64,000 nt of DNA from CAVSJA01 sp963728145 (GCA_963728145.1 CAVSJA010000002.1:992001-1056000); one strand, 5' to 3'; positions 27,492 through 36,985 are shown, numbered from the stretch's first letter. Program-made: numbers and translations. Notes: generated from the sequence alone by a model not told the origin.

Positions 27492-28118
27492 CTATACTAT
27501 CCTTTCGCCAAGGGCTTTTGCGATGGCTTCCTTCCCGCAATTCACGTGAAGTTTACTGTAAATATTTTTGAGATGTGAGCGAATCGTGTCAAAAGCAAGA
27601 TTCATTTCAGCGGCAATAACTTTTATGCTATACCCCTTGGTAAGCCATTGTAGTACTTCAATCTCCCTGGGAGAGAGATCATATCGATTTGATTCTTTTT
27701 TGTGATAAAAAGAACTTAATACTTTTTTCGCGATTGCAGGTGACATTGGCGCGCCACCTTCGAGCACTTCCTGAATCGCATCGAATAACATTGATGGCGG
27801 CGTTTTCTTCAACAAGTATCCATTTGCTCCGGCGCATAAGCATTGAAATAAACGTTCGTCATCTTCGAATACGGTGTACATGATTACGGCGATATTCGGA
27901 TTGGTATCCTTTATCATTTGCACTCCAACGATACCACTTTGTTCGGGCATATCGATGTCCATTAATACTACATCCGGTTTGTAAACCCGCATGATATTCG
28001 GAGCATCCTTGCAATTATTATAGTCGCCGACTATATTGTAACCATTCATTTTAAGCAGATAGGCCAGTGAGTCGCGTAGCCGGTCATTGTCTTCGAAGAT
28101 GATGATGCTTGCAGGCAT
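27492..28118 (-). CDS. NarL/FixJ-type response regulator
   Basis: A 208-residue two-component regulator. The receiver domain (1-120) has the acidic pair in FEDND, phospho-acceptor Asp54 in VVLMDIDMP, a Thr near 83 (MYTVF) and the Lys105 region GYLLKKTPP. The LuxR-type helix-turn-helix (about 148-205) reads LSPREIEVLQWLTKGYSIKV and FDTIRSHLKNIYSKL. It lies downstream of and on the same strand as the large sensor kinase at 28571-31642, its likely partner, though 450 bp of repeat-rich DNA separates them. Confidence 0.93.
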   Translation of the reverse strand: MPASIIIFEDNDRLRDSLAYLLKMNGYNIVGDYNNCKDAPNIMRVYKPDVVLMDIDMPEQSGIVGVQMIKDTNPNIAVIMYTVFEDDERLFQCLCAGANGYLLKKTPPSMLFDAIQEVLEGGAPMSPAIAKKVLSSFYHKKESNRYDLSPREIEVLQWLTKGYSIKVIAAEMNLAFDTIRSHLKNIYSKLHVNCGKEAIAKALGERIV

Positions 28119-28570
28119 AGGGTAAAGTTAGGTCATTAGGTTTGTCAGTTTACTCACTCATTTGGGGGGGTTCTTAGGGGTTTGGTTGACAGGGATGGCA
28201 GAGGTTGAAGGTTGAACGAGGAACAGATGAACAGCAGAACAGATGAACAGCGGAACAGCGGAGAACAGCAGAACAGCGGAACAATGAACAGCAAGGAGTT
28301 GTAAGGTTACTACTCCTCGGTTGAAGAAATGGGATAGCTGCCCCGGGCGTCCTCGCCCGGGTTTTGCAAAGCGGCCTGTTTGTTAGTAGTGATGATGCTA
28401 CAGAATTCTTAATTCAGTGCGATGTGCCTAATTTTCTGAGTCCCGGGCGGGGGCGCCCGGTGCAGCGCTCATGTTTCGAAAGTCTGTTCTAGCTGTTCTA
28501 CTGTTCTGCTGTTCCGCTGTTCGTCTGTTCTGCTGTTCATCCGATCCTCCGTTCTTCCAATCAAATCTCA
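28119..28570. other. 452-bp gap with nested inverted repeats
   Basis: No gene is visible. An outer pair of GAACAG octamer arrays (28213-28292 and, inverted, 28483-28557) encloses an inner pair of GC-rich palindromes, CCCGGGCGTCCTCGCCCGGG at 28342-28361 and CCCGGGCGGGGGCGCCCGG at 28442-28460. The stretch between the inner palindromes is AT-rich and unremarkable. Confidence 0.75.
28213..28557. repeat. Inverted octamer arrays (GAACAG type) enclosing GC-rich palindromes
   Basis: The left arm has about ten 8-bp units such as CAGAACAG, ATGAACAG and CGGAACAG. The right arm has the complement CTGTTCTG, CTGTTCCG and CTGTTCGT. The unit is the same family as at 4808-5034 and 41707-41752, showing that this octamer has spread to three sites in 37 kb. 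Confidence 0.85.
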
Positions 28571-31500
28571 TCAACTAATCGGAAATCCCGCCTTCAAAAC
28601 GGTTCCCTTATTCTCAGATGAATCAATATTGATCGTTCCTTTCCATCGCTGAACCCTATGATGCATATTTTTTATTCCGTTACGGTGGGTACTCTTCGTA
28701 GGATCATATCCTTTTCCATCATCCTTTATGCTGATATAAATATTGTCGTGAATAACATTGACTTCTATTCTCACGTTCTTTGCTTCTGCATGTTTGTAAA
28801 TATTGTTCACTGCTTCCTTAAATACGAGAAAGAAATCACGGCGCTGTTCCATATTTAATTTCTGGTTGGCAAACTTTTCATCAAAGACCAATGAATAATT
28901 AATATTCGCTCCATCAAAAATTTCTGCGGCATAGCGACGCATACGGGCCACGGTTTGTTCAAGCGTATCATTATCGGTGTTGATGCTCCAGACAATATCA
29001 TCCAATGCCTGGTTTGAATTCGAAACTTCCTGGGAAATACGATCAATAAAAACCCTTGCTTCAGTTCCTTCACCAAGATTCTTCCTGGAAAGCTCGGAAA
29101 GGATGCTGATATTGGTAAGCGTAGAACCAATATCATCGTGGAGATCAGTGGCAATTCTATTTCGTACCTGTTGCAACCGGATCAACTGGCTGATTCGATA
29201 TCGATAGATACTGTATAGTATTCCAGCAATAAGAAAAAAGACCAATGTAAAAAACCACCATGTCAGGTAGAAAGGCGGACGGATCTTTATTTGCAAACCA
29301 GTAACACTGGCAAGTTTATCATCTGGATCTCTTGCAGCTTTAACAAGAAAACTATAATCTCCGGGAGGAAGATTTGTGTATGCAGTATAATTCCTGGTTC
29401 CGGCTTCAACCCAATCTTTTTCATACCCATCCATTTTATAATAATAGCTCAAACTTCCTTCAGCAATAATATCGGGAGCAGAAAATGTAAAAGAAAGAGA
29501 ATTATTACGGAAAGGAATATCCATGAATTTTTTGTAGGAGATCAGGGTATCACCGCTATAGGGCTGATTATTGATCGCTGCCTGGGTGATGATTACTGGC
29601 GCGTGTTGTTCACTCGGCGCGAGTTGATAAGGATTGAAAATGGTCAATCCGTTTACTCCTCCGAAATAAAGTAACCCATCTTTGGATTGATGAAAGGCGC
29701 CCGTATTGAATTCATTGCTTTGGATACCATCTTTTGCGGTGAATATGATAAAATCGGATCGTTTGGTATTTTCGATCTTTTCCGGAATGGCGAATCGGCA
29801 AAGACCTTTATTGGTACTCATCCATAATCCTCCGCTCTTGTCGGAAAGGATACCATAAATAGTGTTATTAGGTAAACCATTTTCCTGTGTGAGCTGATGG
29901 GATTTGCCGGTTTGAAGATTTATCGCAATTAACCCTTTGCCGTAGGTGCCAACCCATAATACAGGATGCCGATACAACAAGCTTCTTAAAATTGTTTCTT
30001 CCGAAAATGATTTGATGACGATTGAATCATAAATTGTAGAAAGCTTATTCGTTTTTACATTCAGAAACTGTATTCCCTTTGTTTCAAAGCCGAGGCAAAG
30101 CAAACTATCACCGATAAAACTAAGGGCCCTGATATTGTCTTCTTTTATTTTTTCATTTCCACTTCCAGTTGTGAAGTGTGTTAATAAGCCTTGGGATTTG
30201 TCTATCAGGCAGAGTCCGCTGTTTCTTGTTCCTAACCAAACCCTGCCAGGCTTTTCCTCAACCATTGACCAGATGGTATGATCAGGTAAGAAATTATTCC
30301 CCGTAACTGAAGTCGAAAAATGTTTTTTAAGTTTTTTTGATCTGCCGTCGATGATCAACAATCCATTTCCCTGTGTGCCCGTCCAGATATCTCCTTGCTC
30401 ATCCTCCAATAAAGAAACGATTCGTTCCGGATCATTTGAAGTTCCATTCAAAACAGAAAACTTGAATGTTTTAAATGAAGTTTGGTTTCGATTGGCATAA
30501 GTAAGTCCTTCACTCGAAGTTCCGATCCATATGCCGCCTTCTTTATCGGTTGTAATTGATCTCACCTGATCAATAGCGATGTTTTGTGGAATGGTATTCT
30601 TCGAAAGCAATCCGAAATTGTTGAATTGTTTGTCGTAGTAGCTCAATCCTCCTCCATCCGTGCCGATCAATATTCTTCCCTTCTTATCTTTTTTGATACA
30701 CAGTATATCGTTGTAGCTTAATGAGAATGGATTTCGTTTATCCAGCAATAAATTAGAAATGAATGATCCCTGCGGGTCGATGATATATAATCCGTTTCCA
30801 TAGGTGCCCACCCAGGTCTTCCCTTCATTGTCAACGCAAATTGATTCTATCACCAGGTCGGCAGGAATTGCGGCCTGACCCGGATAGCCTTTGAATTGGG
30901 TAAATGTGGAATCCCATCTCCTTTTTACAAACAATCCTTTTCCAAAAGTTCCCAGCCAAAGCGTACCGTTTTTATCTTCATCGATATAGCTGCAGGCAAT
31001 TTTTTCTTTAAAAAGATATTTCTTAGATAAAGAAAACGCTTTGTCTGTTTGACTCAGTCCACTATTGGTCAGGATCCAATAACTGCCCCTGCTATCTTTG
31101 AATATTTGTTGAATGAGATTGCTGCCAAGTGAAACGGGCCTGGATTGAAGATTGATTGGGATTAGTTTTTTATCAGCCGTTTTATAAACAATCAATCCAT
31201 GCGATTGCGTTCCGATCCAAAGATCATCTCCTGAAACAAGCAGGCAATTCACCGGTGGGAGGTATAGACTATCCGGCCCAATCTTATTATAGACCTTAAA
31301 TTCCTGGTTGAGCAGATCCATTTTTTCCAGTCTTCCCCCGCTTGTGATCAACCAGAGTTCATGTTTCTTTCCATTTACCAATTTGCCGAGAATATTACTA
31401 TTCGGTGTGGTGATATCATCAAAGTTTTTTCGAAAACTGGTAAACTCTTTTCCATCGAATCGATTCAAACCATCCTGCGTTGCCATCCAGATAAATCCCA

Positions 31501-31642
31501 ATGAATCGATTGCGATATCCATCACACTACTTTGCGATAGACCTTCATTAATGCTAAGATTGCGAAATGAAAATTTTGGGACCTGCCCTGAGGCGAGGAA
31601 GGAGATAAGCAGCAGCGAAATGATTGTACAGGCCCGTAGCAT
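28571..31642 (-). CDS. Two-component propeller sensor histidine kinase
   Basis: A 1023-residue membrane sensor. A signal peptide (MLRACTIISLLLISFLASGQ) is followed by about 14 propeller repeats with the motifs LWIGTQ, TWVGTYGNGLY, IWIGTSSEGL and LWVGTYGKGL, which form the periplasmic ligand-sensing region. A Y_Y_Y domain (YYKMDGYEKDW, YTNLPPGDYSF) precedes one membrane helix (WWFFTLVFFLIAGILYSIY). The cytoplasmic HisKA_3 box ATDLHDDIGS carries phospho-acceptor His835. The ATPase has the N-box FKEAVNNIYKHA and G-box DDGKGYD. The start at 31642 is chosen because the signal peptide begins there and a longer frame would overlap the divergent gene at 31721. There is no fused receiver domain. Confidence 0.93.
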   Translation of the reverse strand: MLRACTIISLLLISFLASGQVPKFSFRNLSINEGLSQSSVMDIAIDSLGFIWMATQDGLNRFDGKEFTSFRKNFDDITTPNSNILGKLVNGKKHELWLITSGGRLEKMDLLNQEFKVYNKIGPDSLYLPPVNCLLVSGDDLWIGTQSHGLIVYKTADKKLIPINLQSRPVSLGSNLIQQIFKDSRGSYWILTNSGLSQTDKAFSLSKKYLFKEKIACSYIDEDKNGTLWLGTFGKGLFVKRRWDSTFTQFKGYPGQAAIPADLVIESICVDNEGKTWVGTYGNGLYIIDPQGSFISNLLLDKRNPFSLSYNDILCIKKDKKGRILIGTDGGGLSYYDKQFNNFGLLSKNTIPQNIAIDQVRSITTDKEGGIWIGTSSEGLTYANRNQTSFKTFKFSVLNGTSNDPERIVSLLEDEQGDIWTGTQGNGLLIIDGRSKKLKKHFSTSVTGNNFLPDHTIWSMVEEKPGRVWLGTRNSGLCLIDKSQGLLTHFTTGSGNEKIKEDNIRALSFIGDSLLCLGFETKGIQFLNVKTNKLSTIYDSIVIKSFSEETILRSLLYRHPVLWVGTYGKGLIAINLQTGKSHQLTQENGLPNNTIYGILSDKSGGLWMSTNKGLCRFAIPEKIENTKRSDFIIFTAKDGIQSNEFNTGAFHQSKDGLLYFGGVNGLTIFNPYQLAPSEQHAPVIITQAAINNQPYSGDTLISYKKFMDIPFRNNSLSFTFSAPDIIAEGSLSYYYKMDGYEKDWVEAGTRNYTAYTNLPPGDYSFLVKAARDPDDKLASVTGLQIKIRPPFYLTWWFFTLVFFLIAGILYSIYRYRISQLIRLQQVRNRIATDLHDDIGSTLTNISILSELSRKNLGEGTEARVFIDRISQEVSNSNQALDDIVWSINTDNDTLEQTVARMRRYAAEIFDGANINYSLVFDEKFANQKLNMEQRRDFFLVFKEAVNNIYKHAEAKNVRIEVNVIHDNIYISIKDDGKGYDPTKSTHRNGIKNMHHRVQRWKGTINIDSSENKGTVLKAGFPIS

Positions 31643-31720
31643 TTTGAAAGTTTGCGTCCTTAAGTTAATAAGATTAATCGTATAAAATCCCGATTCAGAC
31701 AATGTTATATTTGCTCTCCC

Positions 31721-32932
31721 ATGAGCCGATTTCATTCCTATATCAATAGTGCTGGCCAAATCATTGATCAATATTCAGGCAAGGAACCACTTGCATCTTT
31801 CTTGCAGAGTCATTTCCGGTCGAATAAGAAATATGGTTCGAGGGATAGAAAGATCATTTCAAATCTTTGTTATTCATTTTTCAGACTCGGGAAGCAATCA
31901 GAAAATATTCCAATTGAAGAAAAATTATTGCTTGGATTGTTTCTTACATCGGATGGACCTGACGAATTGTTGGAGGCATTAAGACCTGATTGGAATCAAC
32001 TACTCAAAGACGCTGCCGGACTTGATTCCCAATTGAAATTTATCAAGTCTGGTTTTCCTTCATTTAACGAGTCCGCATTATTTCCATGGAAGGAAGAACT
32101 AAGTGAGGGAATAGAAATTAATGAATTTCGCCAATCTCATCTCAGGCAACCCGATCTATTCCTGAGAGTCAGGCCTGGCAACTGGGAGACTGTTATTGAG
32201 AAATTGCAGACGAACCGGTCAGATACATGGTTTGAGATCGTGAACAAACAATGTATTGCTCTACCTAATTCAACAAAACTTGATGGGGTTATTGAACTAA
32301 ATAAGGAAGCAGTGATCCAGGATTATAGTTCGCAAAGAATAGGAGAGTTCCTTGAAATTATAAAGGAAAAAATTAATGAACCGGTTTCCGTTTGGGATGC
32401 CTGTGCGGGTAGCGGAGGAAAATCTATTCTTGCAAAGGATATCCTTGGAGATGTTGATCTTACTGTTTCAGATATCAGGGACTCCATTCTACTTAACCTC
32501 AAACAGAGATTCAGTGAAGCTCAAATAAACAATTACAAAAGCTTTAGTTCAAATCTCGAATCCAATAAATATGCCCCCCGATCAGGTCGGGGGTCAAATT
32601 TGAAATATAAAATAGTCATCGTTGATGCTCCCTGCACCGGCTCCGGTACCTGGGGCCGTACCCCTGAGCAACTATTTTTCTTTAATGAAAAGAAGATTGA
32701 AGAATACGCTTCAAAGCAGAAGAAAATATTGAACAATACGATTACTGCTCTTGAAAAGGGAAGTTACCTTCTTTATTGCACTTGTTCTGTATTCAGGAGA
32801 GAGAACGAGGAGAATGTTGAATGGTTATTGAAAAACCATCCGCTTCAATTGATCAAAATGGAATTGCTGAAAGGATATGATAAGAAGGCGGATACTTTGT
32901 TTGCAGCTTTATTTACCCTTAATGACAGATAA
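31721..32932 (+). CDS. RsmB/NOP-family RNA methyltransferase
   Basis: A 403-residue SAM-dependent (cytosine-C5) RNA methyltransferase of the RsmB/NOP2/Sun type. The SAM-binding motif WDACAGSGGKS lies near residue 225. Motif IV, VDAPCTGSGTWGR, lies near 303, and motif VI, YCTCSVFRREN, near 353; its Cys acts as the nucleophile. An N-terminal NusB-like segment (about 1-120) is short. Between SAM strands a proline/arginine insert (KYAPRSGRGSN) is encoded by a perfect GC palindrome, probably an in-frame repeat insertion. It overlaps the convergent subtilase gene by 24 bp at the 3' end. Confidence 0.9.
   Translation: MSRFHSYINSAGQIIDQYSGKEPLASFLQSHFRSNKKYGSRDRKIISNLCYSFFRLGKQSENIPIEEKLLLGLFLTSDGPDELLEALRPDWNQLLKDAAGLDSQLKFIKSGFPSFNESALFPWKEELSEGIEINEFRQSHLRQPDLFLRVRPGNWETVIEKLQTNRSDTWFEIVNKQCIALPNSTKLDGVIELNKEAVIQDYSSQRIGEFLEIIKEKINEPVSVWDACAGSGGKSILAKDILGDVDLTVSDIRDSILLNLKQRFSEAQINNYKSFSSNLESNKYAPRSGRGSNLKYKIVIVDAPCTGSGTWGRTPEQLFFFNEKKIEEYASKQKKILNNTITALEKGSYLLYCTCSVFRRENEENVEWLLKNHPLQLIKMELLKGYDKKADTLFAALFTLNDR
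32574..32593. repeat. GC palindrome inserted in frame in the RNA methyltransferase gene
   Basis: CCCCCCGATCAGGTCGGGGG, with the stem CCCCCGA/TCGGGGG, interrupts the coding sequence between the SAM strands and motif IV. It keeps the frame and adds about eight residues (APRSGRGS). Confidence 0.65.
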
Positions 32933-34639
32933 GGTTTGCTTATTGCTGCCATCATCATATCGAACAAAATATACTCCTCTTGCAAGCATGGTGGTTTCGT
33001 TGAAATCGATAAGATACAATTGGTCCTGGGTAATATCCTTTGTTTGCGCGGCGATTAATTTTCCATTTATATCCACTAACTGGAATGTTGCCTTTCCTGT
33101 TTTTGGCGCTTTCAGTGCGACATAGAAATTACCTTCAAAAGGAACAGGATACGCTTTCAACCATTGACTACCGAGGGCATTGGAAATCCTTTTTATTTCT
33201 TTGTCTTTAAAAAGAATATCGTAGGCCTCTTTGAAATTAGGAATTCCGTAACCGAACCTTTCGTTAGGGTTATTATAAAGATGGGCACTCTTTTGAACCG
33301 CATCGATGATCTCCATATTGGTGAACTCAGGGAATGCCTGCCATAAGCAAAGGATCAGTCCAGCCATATTGGGACAGGAAAATGAAGTTCCATTGCCGGC
33401 CGAAACATTACCTGCAGTATTCGCCAGCGTGGTACCCTGACCCACCGAAACTATATTAGGTTTTATTTTACCAGCACCATTCGGGCCCCAACTGCTAAAT
33501 GCGGCTATATTTCCGGCAATATCAACCGCGCCAACAGCTACAACACTGTCACCATCTGCAGGACAGGAAACAAATTTGTTGTCGTTAGCCAACGTACCAT
33601 AGTTGCCGGCACTATTCATAACGATCATTCCTTTTTTCGCTGCAAGATCAGCGCCGATCGTAATGATGCTTGTATTACCATTGCGCTGCGCATAGCTATG
33701 ATTGTAAGATGGATCGTCAAAATCAACATAACCCAGGGAAGAGCTTATCATATCAGCTCCAGCACTATCGGCAAACTCGGCTCCAACCACCCAATTCTGT
33801 TCTTCCACAGGGTATTCGGAAAACACATCTTCCGTTCTCAATAGCCAGAAATTAGCATGGGGTGCAGATCCAACAATCGCTCCGGGTTTATTTGCGGCGA
33901 TGATAGAAAAACAATACAATCCATGCGGATGATCTTCGTTCACGCTGGCTTCATTCAAAACAAAATCCCATTCACCCAAAATTCTTCCCTGCAATCGAAC
34001 GCTATCCATTGCTGAGTTTGTTTTGTAACCAGAGAAACCTGCATCCAGAATGGCGATCGTCATCCCCTGTCCTGAAAAGCCCTGGTCATGCAAGTATTCT
34101 CCTTCGTGAATATGGATTTGATTGAAACTATTCCCGTAATTCAGCGTAACATTTGAAGTTTGAGCAGAACGATTTGCGCGATTGATTAATGGATTGGGCT
34201 CCTTTACCGGATAAATATGTTCTTTGAATTTTTGATTGATCGGCTCTTCATCAATAGGTTTCCGCCTCGGCGCAATAACATTAGTAACCTTTACAAAGGG
34301 AAATGAATTGATCTTAGCTAATGCGGCAGCTGTAAAAGGAGTATCCGCCTGTATTAAGACCTGGTTGAGCCATTTTGATACATTGATTATCCTAACGCCC
34401 TGAACACTTCTAATGCTATCCAAATAAGCCGCACTTAATGGAAGATCGGTAGAATCGATACTAAGCTTTTGCTTTATCCTTCTTGCGAGTGCTTTTGGAC
34501 TTAAATATGCAGATGGATTTGCAAGGGTGAAAGCAGTTCCCTTCTTATCCTTTAGTTGAACAATATGCCTTGTGCTTTGAGAAAATGATAATTGGCTAAG
34601 AAGAATAATTCCAAAAACTACGAGGTAAAGCTTTTTCAT
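32909..34639 (-). CDS. S8 subtilisin-like serine protease with T9SS sorting domain
   Basis: A 576-residue secreted protease (signal peptide MKKLYLVVFGIILLSQLSFS). An inhibitor-like prodomain (about 25-125) comes first. The catalytic triad is Asp199 (AILDAGFSG), His239 (EDHPHGLYCF) and Ser419 (GNGTSFSCPNMAG), with the oxyanion Asn in MNSAGNYG. The last 75 residues (LKAYPVPFEGNFYVALK, TGKATFQLVDINGKLI, ARGVYFVRY) form a type A C-terminal sorting domain of the type IX secretion system. It should therefore be exported to the cell surface or medium. The ATG at 34639 is preferred over one six codons upstream because the basic residues of the signal follow it. Five heptamer repeats lie just upstream. 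Confidence 0.93.
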   Translation of the reverse strand: MKKLYLVVFGIILLSQLSFSQSTRHIVQLKDKKGTAFTLANPSAYLSPKALARRIKQKLSIDSTDLPLSAAYLDSIRSVQGVRIINVSKWLNQVLIQADTPFTAAALAKINSFPFVKVTNVIAPRRKPIDEEPINQKFKEHIYPVKEPNPLINRANRSAQTSNVTLNYGNSFNQIHIHEGEYLHDQGFSGQGMTIAILDAGFSGYKTNSAMDSVRLQGRILGEWDFVLNEASVNEDHPHGLYCFSIIAANKPGAIVGSAPHANFWLLRTEDVFSEYPVEEQNWVVGAEFADSAGADMISSSLGYVDFDDPSYNHSYAQRNGNTSIITIGADLAAKKGMIVMNSAGNYGTLANDNKFVSCPADGDSVVAVGAVDIAGNIAAFSSWGPNGAGKIKPNIVSVGQGTTLANTAGNVSAGNGTSFSCPNMAGLILCLWQAFPEFTNMEIIDAVQKSAHLYNNPNERFGYGIPNFKEAYDILFKDKEIKRISNALGSQWLKAYPVPFEGNFYVALKAPKTGKATFQLVDINGKLIAAQTKDITQDQLYLIDFNETTMLARGVYFVRYDDGSNKQTLSVIKGK

Positions 34640-34649
34640 GAGGACAAAT

Positions 34650-34684
34650 TTTGCCAATTGCCTATTGCCAATTGCCTATTGCTA
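34650..34684. repeat. Heptamer array (ATTGCCA/ATTGCCT) between two genes
   Basis: Five 7-bp units, TTTGCCA, ATTGCCT, ATTGCCA, ATTGCCT and ATTGCTA, fill the gap between the subtilase start and the next gene. The last unit contains that gene's stop codon (34682-34684). The unit is very like the ATTGCC-type STRR heptamers known from heterocystous cyanobacteria. Confidence 0.85.
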
Positions 34685-35431
34685 GTTATGGTCTATCATC
34701 ACCAACTTAATCCCATAACCCGTCTTGAATCCCTGGTTACCACCGGCAGGCGGCTGGTATTCCCAGTGAATGAAATCGCGGAAGACGAGTCCGATGCCTT
34801 TGCCATATACTTCCTTGCTGTAATTATATTCGCTATAAGCCTGGGGATCGTTGGGTATACCAATGATTTCATCGCGTTGATTAACGGTAATTGTTTGCTC
34901 TACATTTCCCAGACCACCATCAAAATCACTACCCACACTCTCATACATATAGTCCCAATCATCATAATAACGCAACTCCCAATTTGGATCAACCGAAAAT
35001 GCACTGATATAGGAATTACCTTTCCAGTTATATCCGTCCTTGATCGGTAATTTCAGCTTCATGAAACGAAGATTATTCTCGATCACCTCGATGGTTTCGC
35101 GCGTAGGCGTTATCATGTAAGAAGCTGTTGGAGTCCAAGGCGCTGTTCCAGTAGTATCGCTCAGATATCTCACAACCCTCCAACTTGGTCTTCCAAGATT
35201 GTCGGTCATGGCTGCATCAATCACATCCTTTGCCTGGTATTTTATGATAGTATCCTCCTGTCCGAAATTGATGAACTTCATTGAGTCAAGTCTGTAACGC
35301 ACATACTTTCCTACCGCCAACTGCATGTAATCTTCAAGTGGCTCTGAACTAAAATCATCCTTCTTACTACAGGAACTGATTCCCAGTATCATAAATCCAA
35401 TAACCAGGGAAGAGAGAAGTAGTTTTTTCAT
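34682..35431 (-). CDS. Hypothetical lipoprotein
   Basis: A 249-residue protein with a lipoprotein signal peptide ending MILGISSC (Cys near residue 19) and then a charged KKDDFSSE linker. The mature part begins YMQLAVGKYVRYRLDSMKFI and alternates beta strands, with motifs such as SWRVVRYLSDT and YNWKGNSYI. I do not recognise a family beyond lipoproteins of this kind in Bacteroidota. The frame is open further upstream to 35626, but that part translates the heptamer repeat, so the ATG at 35431 with the signal peptide is chosen. It probably faces the periplasm or surface. Confidence 0.75.
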   Translation of the reverse strand: MKKLLLSSLVIGFMILGISSCSKKDDFSSEPLEDYMQLAVGKYVRYRLDSMKFINFGQEDTIIKYQAKDVIDAAMTDNLGRPSWRVVRYLSDTTGTAPWTPTASYMITPTRETIEVIENNLRFMKLKLPIKDGYNWKGNSYISAFSVDPNWELRYYDDWDYMYESVGSDFDGGLGNVEQTITVNQRDEIIGIPNDPQAYSEYNYSKEVYGKGIGLVFRDFIHWEYQPPAGGNQGFKTGYGIKLVMIDHN

Positions 35432-35487
35432 GCTCACTATCAACGTTTTTAGTCCTTTTTTATTGCTCACAACCTGCACCAGTTTGG

Positions 35488-35600
35488 TCCCGCCAAGGCG
35501 GGAGCGTTTGGGGTTTGGCGTTGGCTGTCGCGCTTTGGAGTAGCCGATAAGTTTCGGAGTTTCCCATAACGCCAAACGCCAAACCCCAAACGCCAAACTA
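35488..35600. repeat. Inverted heptamer arrays (GCCAAAC type) with adjoining hairpin
   Basis: TCCCGCCAAGGCGGGA at 35488-35503 is a tight hairpin. GTTTGGC units follow at 35504-35522 and the complement at 35568-35600. The right arm includes the mnmA stop codon (35598-35600). It lies between two same-strand genes. Confidence 0.82.
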
Positions 35601-36691
35601 ACTTCTCTGAATGATGCCACCCCCAATCACATCATCTCCTTCATAGAAAACCGCACTTTGGCCGGGGGCAACTCCTTTGGCGTCTTCGTAAAAACTAACT
35701 CTAATACCGTTTTCATGGTTATAGAGGTTGCTCAGACTGCCCTTGTCTTTATAACGAATTTTTGTAATAGTTTCCATTCCATCGCTGATTCCGTCGTATT
35801 TGATCCAGTTTAATTTGCTCACGATCATTTCCTTGCGGTTCAGATCTTCTTCATCACCAAGCATTACGGTATTAGTGTCCGGATCGATGCCTGTTACAAA
35901 GACCGGTTTGCCAAAAGCAATATCGAGACCTTTGCGCTGACCAATGGTATAAAAAGGATAGCCTTTATGTTTTCCAAGGATCTTTCCATTCTTATCTACG
36001 AAAAATCCATCCTTTACTTTTTCTTCCAATCCATCCACTCTTCTTTTCAAAAATCCACGGTAATCATTATCGGGAACAAAACAGATCTCATAGCTCTCGC
36101 TTTTTTTCGCGAGTTCAGGATAACCATAGTCAATGGCCATTTGGCGAATTTCTGTTTTCCTGAATCCTCCAATGGTAACATGGTCCTGCTCAGCAAATCC
36201 TGTTGCAATCCCCAAAATACATAGCTCTGGTCTTTAGTTTCATCAATGCCTTTTGTAATATCAAACCTGCCATTATCATGCAATTTGATATTGGCATAAT
36301 GACCGGTTGCAATAAAATCACAACCCAATGCATCAGCTCTTTTTAGTAATGCCCTCCATTTAATATGGGTATTGCACAGCACGCAGGGATTGGGCGTGCG
36401 GCCGGCAAGGTATTCGTCCACAAAATTGTCGATCACAGAATCCCCGAATTCTTCGCGGATATCGAGCATAAAATGCGGAAAGCCATGCTGTACGGCGGCC
36501 ATGCGGGCATCATTAAAACTATCCAGGTTGCAGCAGCCGGTTTCTTTTTTGGAGCTTCCGCTACTTGCGTAGTCCCATGTTTTCATGGTAATGCCCACCA
36601 CTTCATAGCCTTCATCGTTGAGCATGAGGGCAGTAACGGTACTATCAATACCGCCGCTCATCGCCACCAGCACTTTACCTTTCCGGCTCAT
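35598..36691 (-). pseudogene. mnmA: tRNA-specific 2-thiouridylase MnmA, one frameshift as sequenced
   Basis: This enzyme makes 2-thiouridine at the wobble base of Lys, Glu and Gln tRNAs. Visible motifs are the P-loop VAMSGGIDSTV, the catalytic Cys in NPCVLCNTHIKW, ATGHYA, DQSYVFWGLQQDLLSRTMLP, the second active Cys in SYEICFVPDNDYRGF, and GQRKGLDIAFGKPVFV. The frame is lost in TTGGAGGATTC near 36166-36172; adding one G gives MLPLGGFRKTEIRQMA, which fits the family exactly. Full length would then be about 365 residues, as expected. The gene is usually essential or nearly so, so an assembly or sequencing error is the simplest reading. The start at 36691 (MSRKGKVLV) is preferred over 36712. Confidence 0.92.
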
Positions 36692-36767
36692 GGTGAAAAA
36701 ATTGACCGGCAAAGATAGCGCGGAAAGGTGGATTATTTAAAGAGCGTTTTAGCATTTAACATAGCGG

Positions 36768-36800
36768 CCACGGAGGACACGGATGGCACGGAAGGAATTT
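36768..36800. repeat. Short ACGGAGGAC-type 9-mer array
   Basis: CCACGGAGGACACGGATGGCACGGAAGG is built from CACGGANGG steps (each about 9 bp) and matches the units at 21235-21268. It lies in the otherwise featureless gap between mnmA and the hypothetical gene at 36986. Confidence 0.6.
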
Positions 36801-36919
36801 TTGGAATGACTCTCAGGCTGTTTAACAACAACTAAGTAAAAACCGCGATTTGAATAAGTGATGAATCTTTCTTTCATTTTTTAATAGGAGATGCTGAATT
36901 GCGGAAATAAAGTGAAACA

Positions 36920-36946
36920 AAAAAGCAGCGGTTAGAAAACCGCTGC
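36920..36946 (-). terminator. Terminator of the 36986-37534 gene
   Basis: On the minus strand, GCAGCGGTTTTCTAACCGCTGC is followed by TTTTTT. About 70 bp around it (36917-36985) is repeated with few changes at 37685-37755, behind the next gene, so the two terminators share an origin. Confidence 0.8.
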
Positions 36947-36985
36947 CTATAACCATTGTTGCTTTTTGCAAAGCTTCTTTATTAA

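Noticed and set aside
35432..35626. Upstream extension of the lipoprotein gene to 35626
   Set aside because: The added residues come from the heptamer repeat, and the lipoprotein signal begins at 35431.
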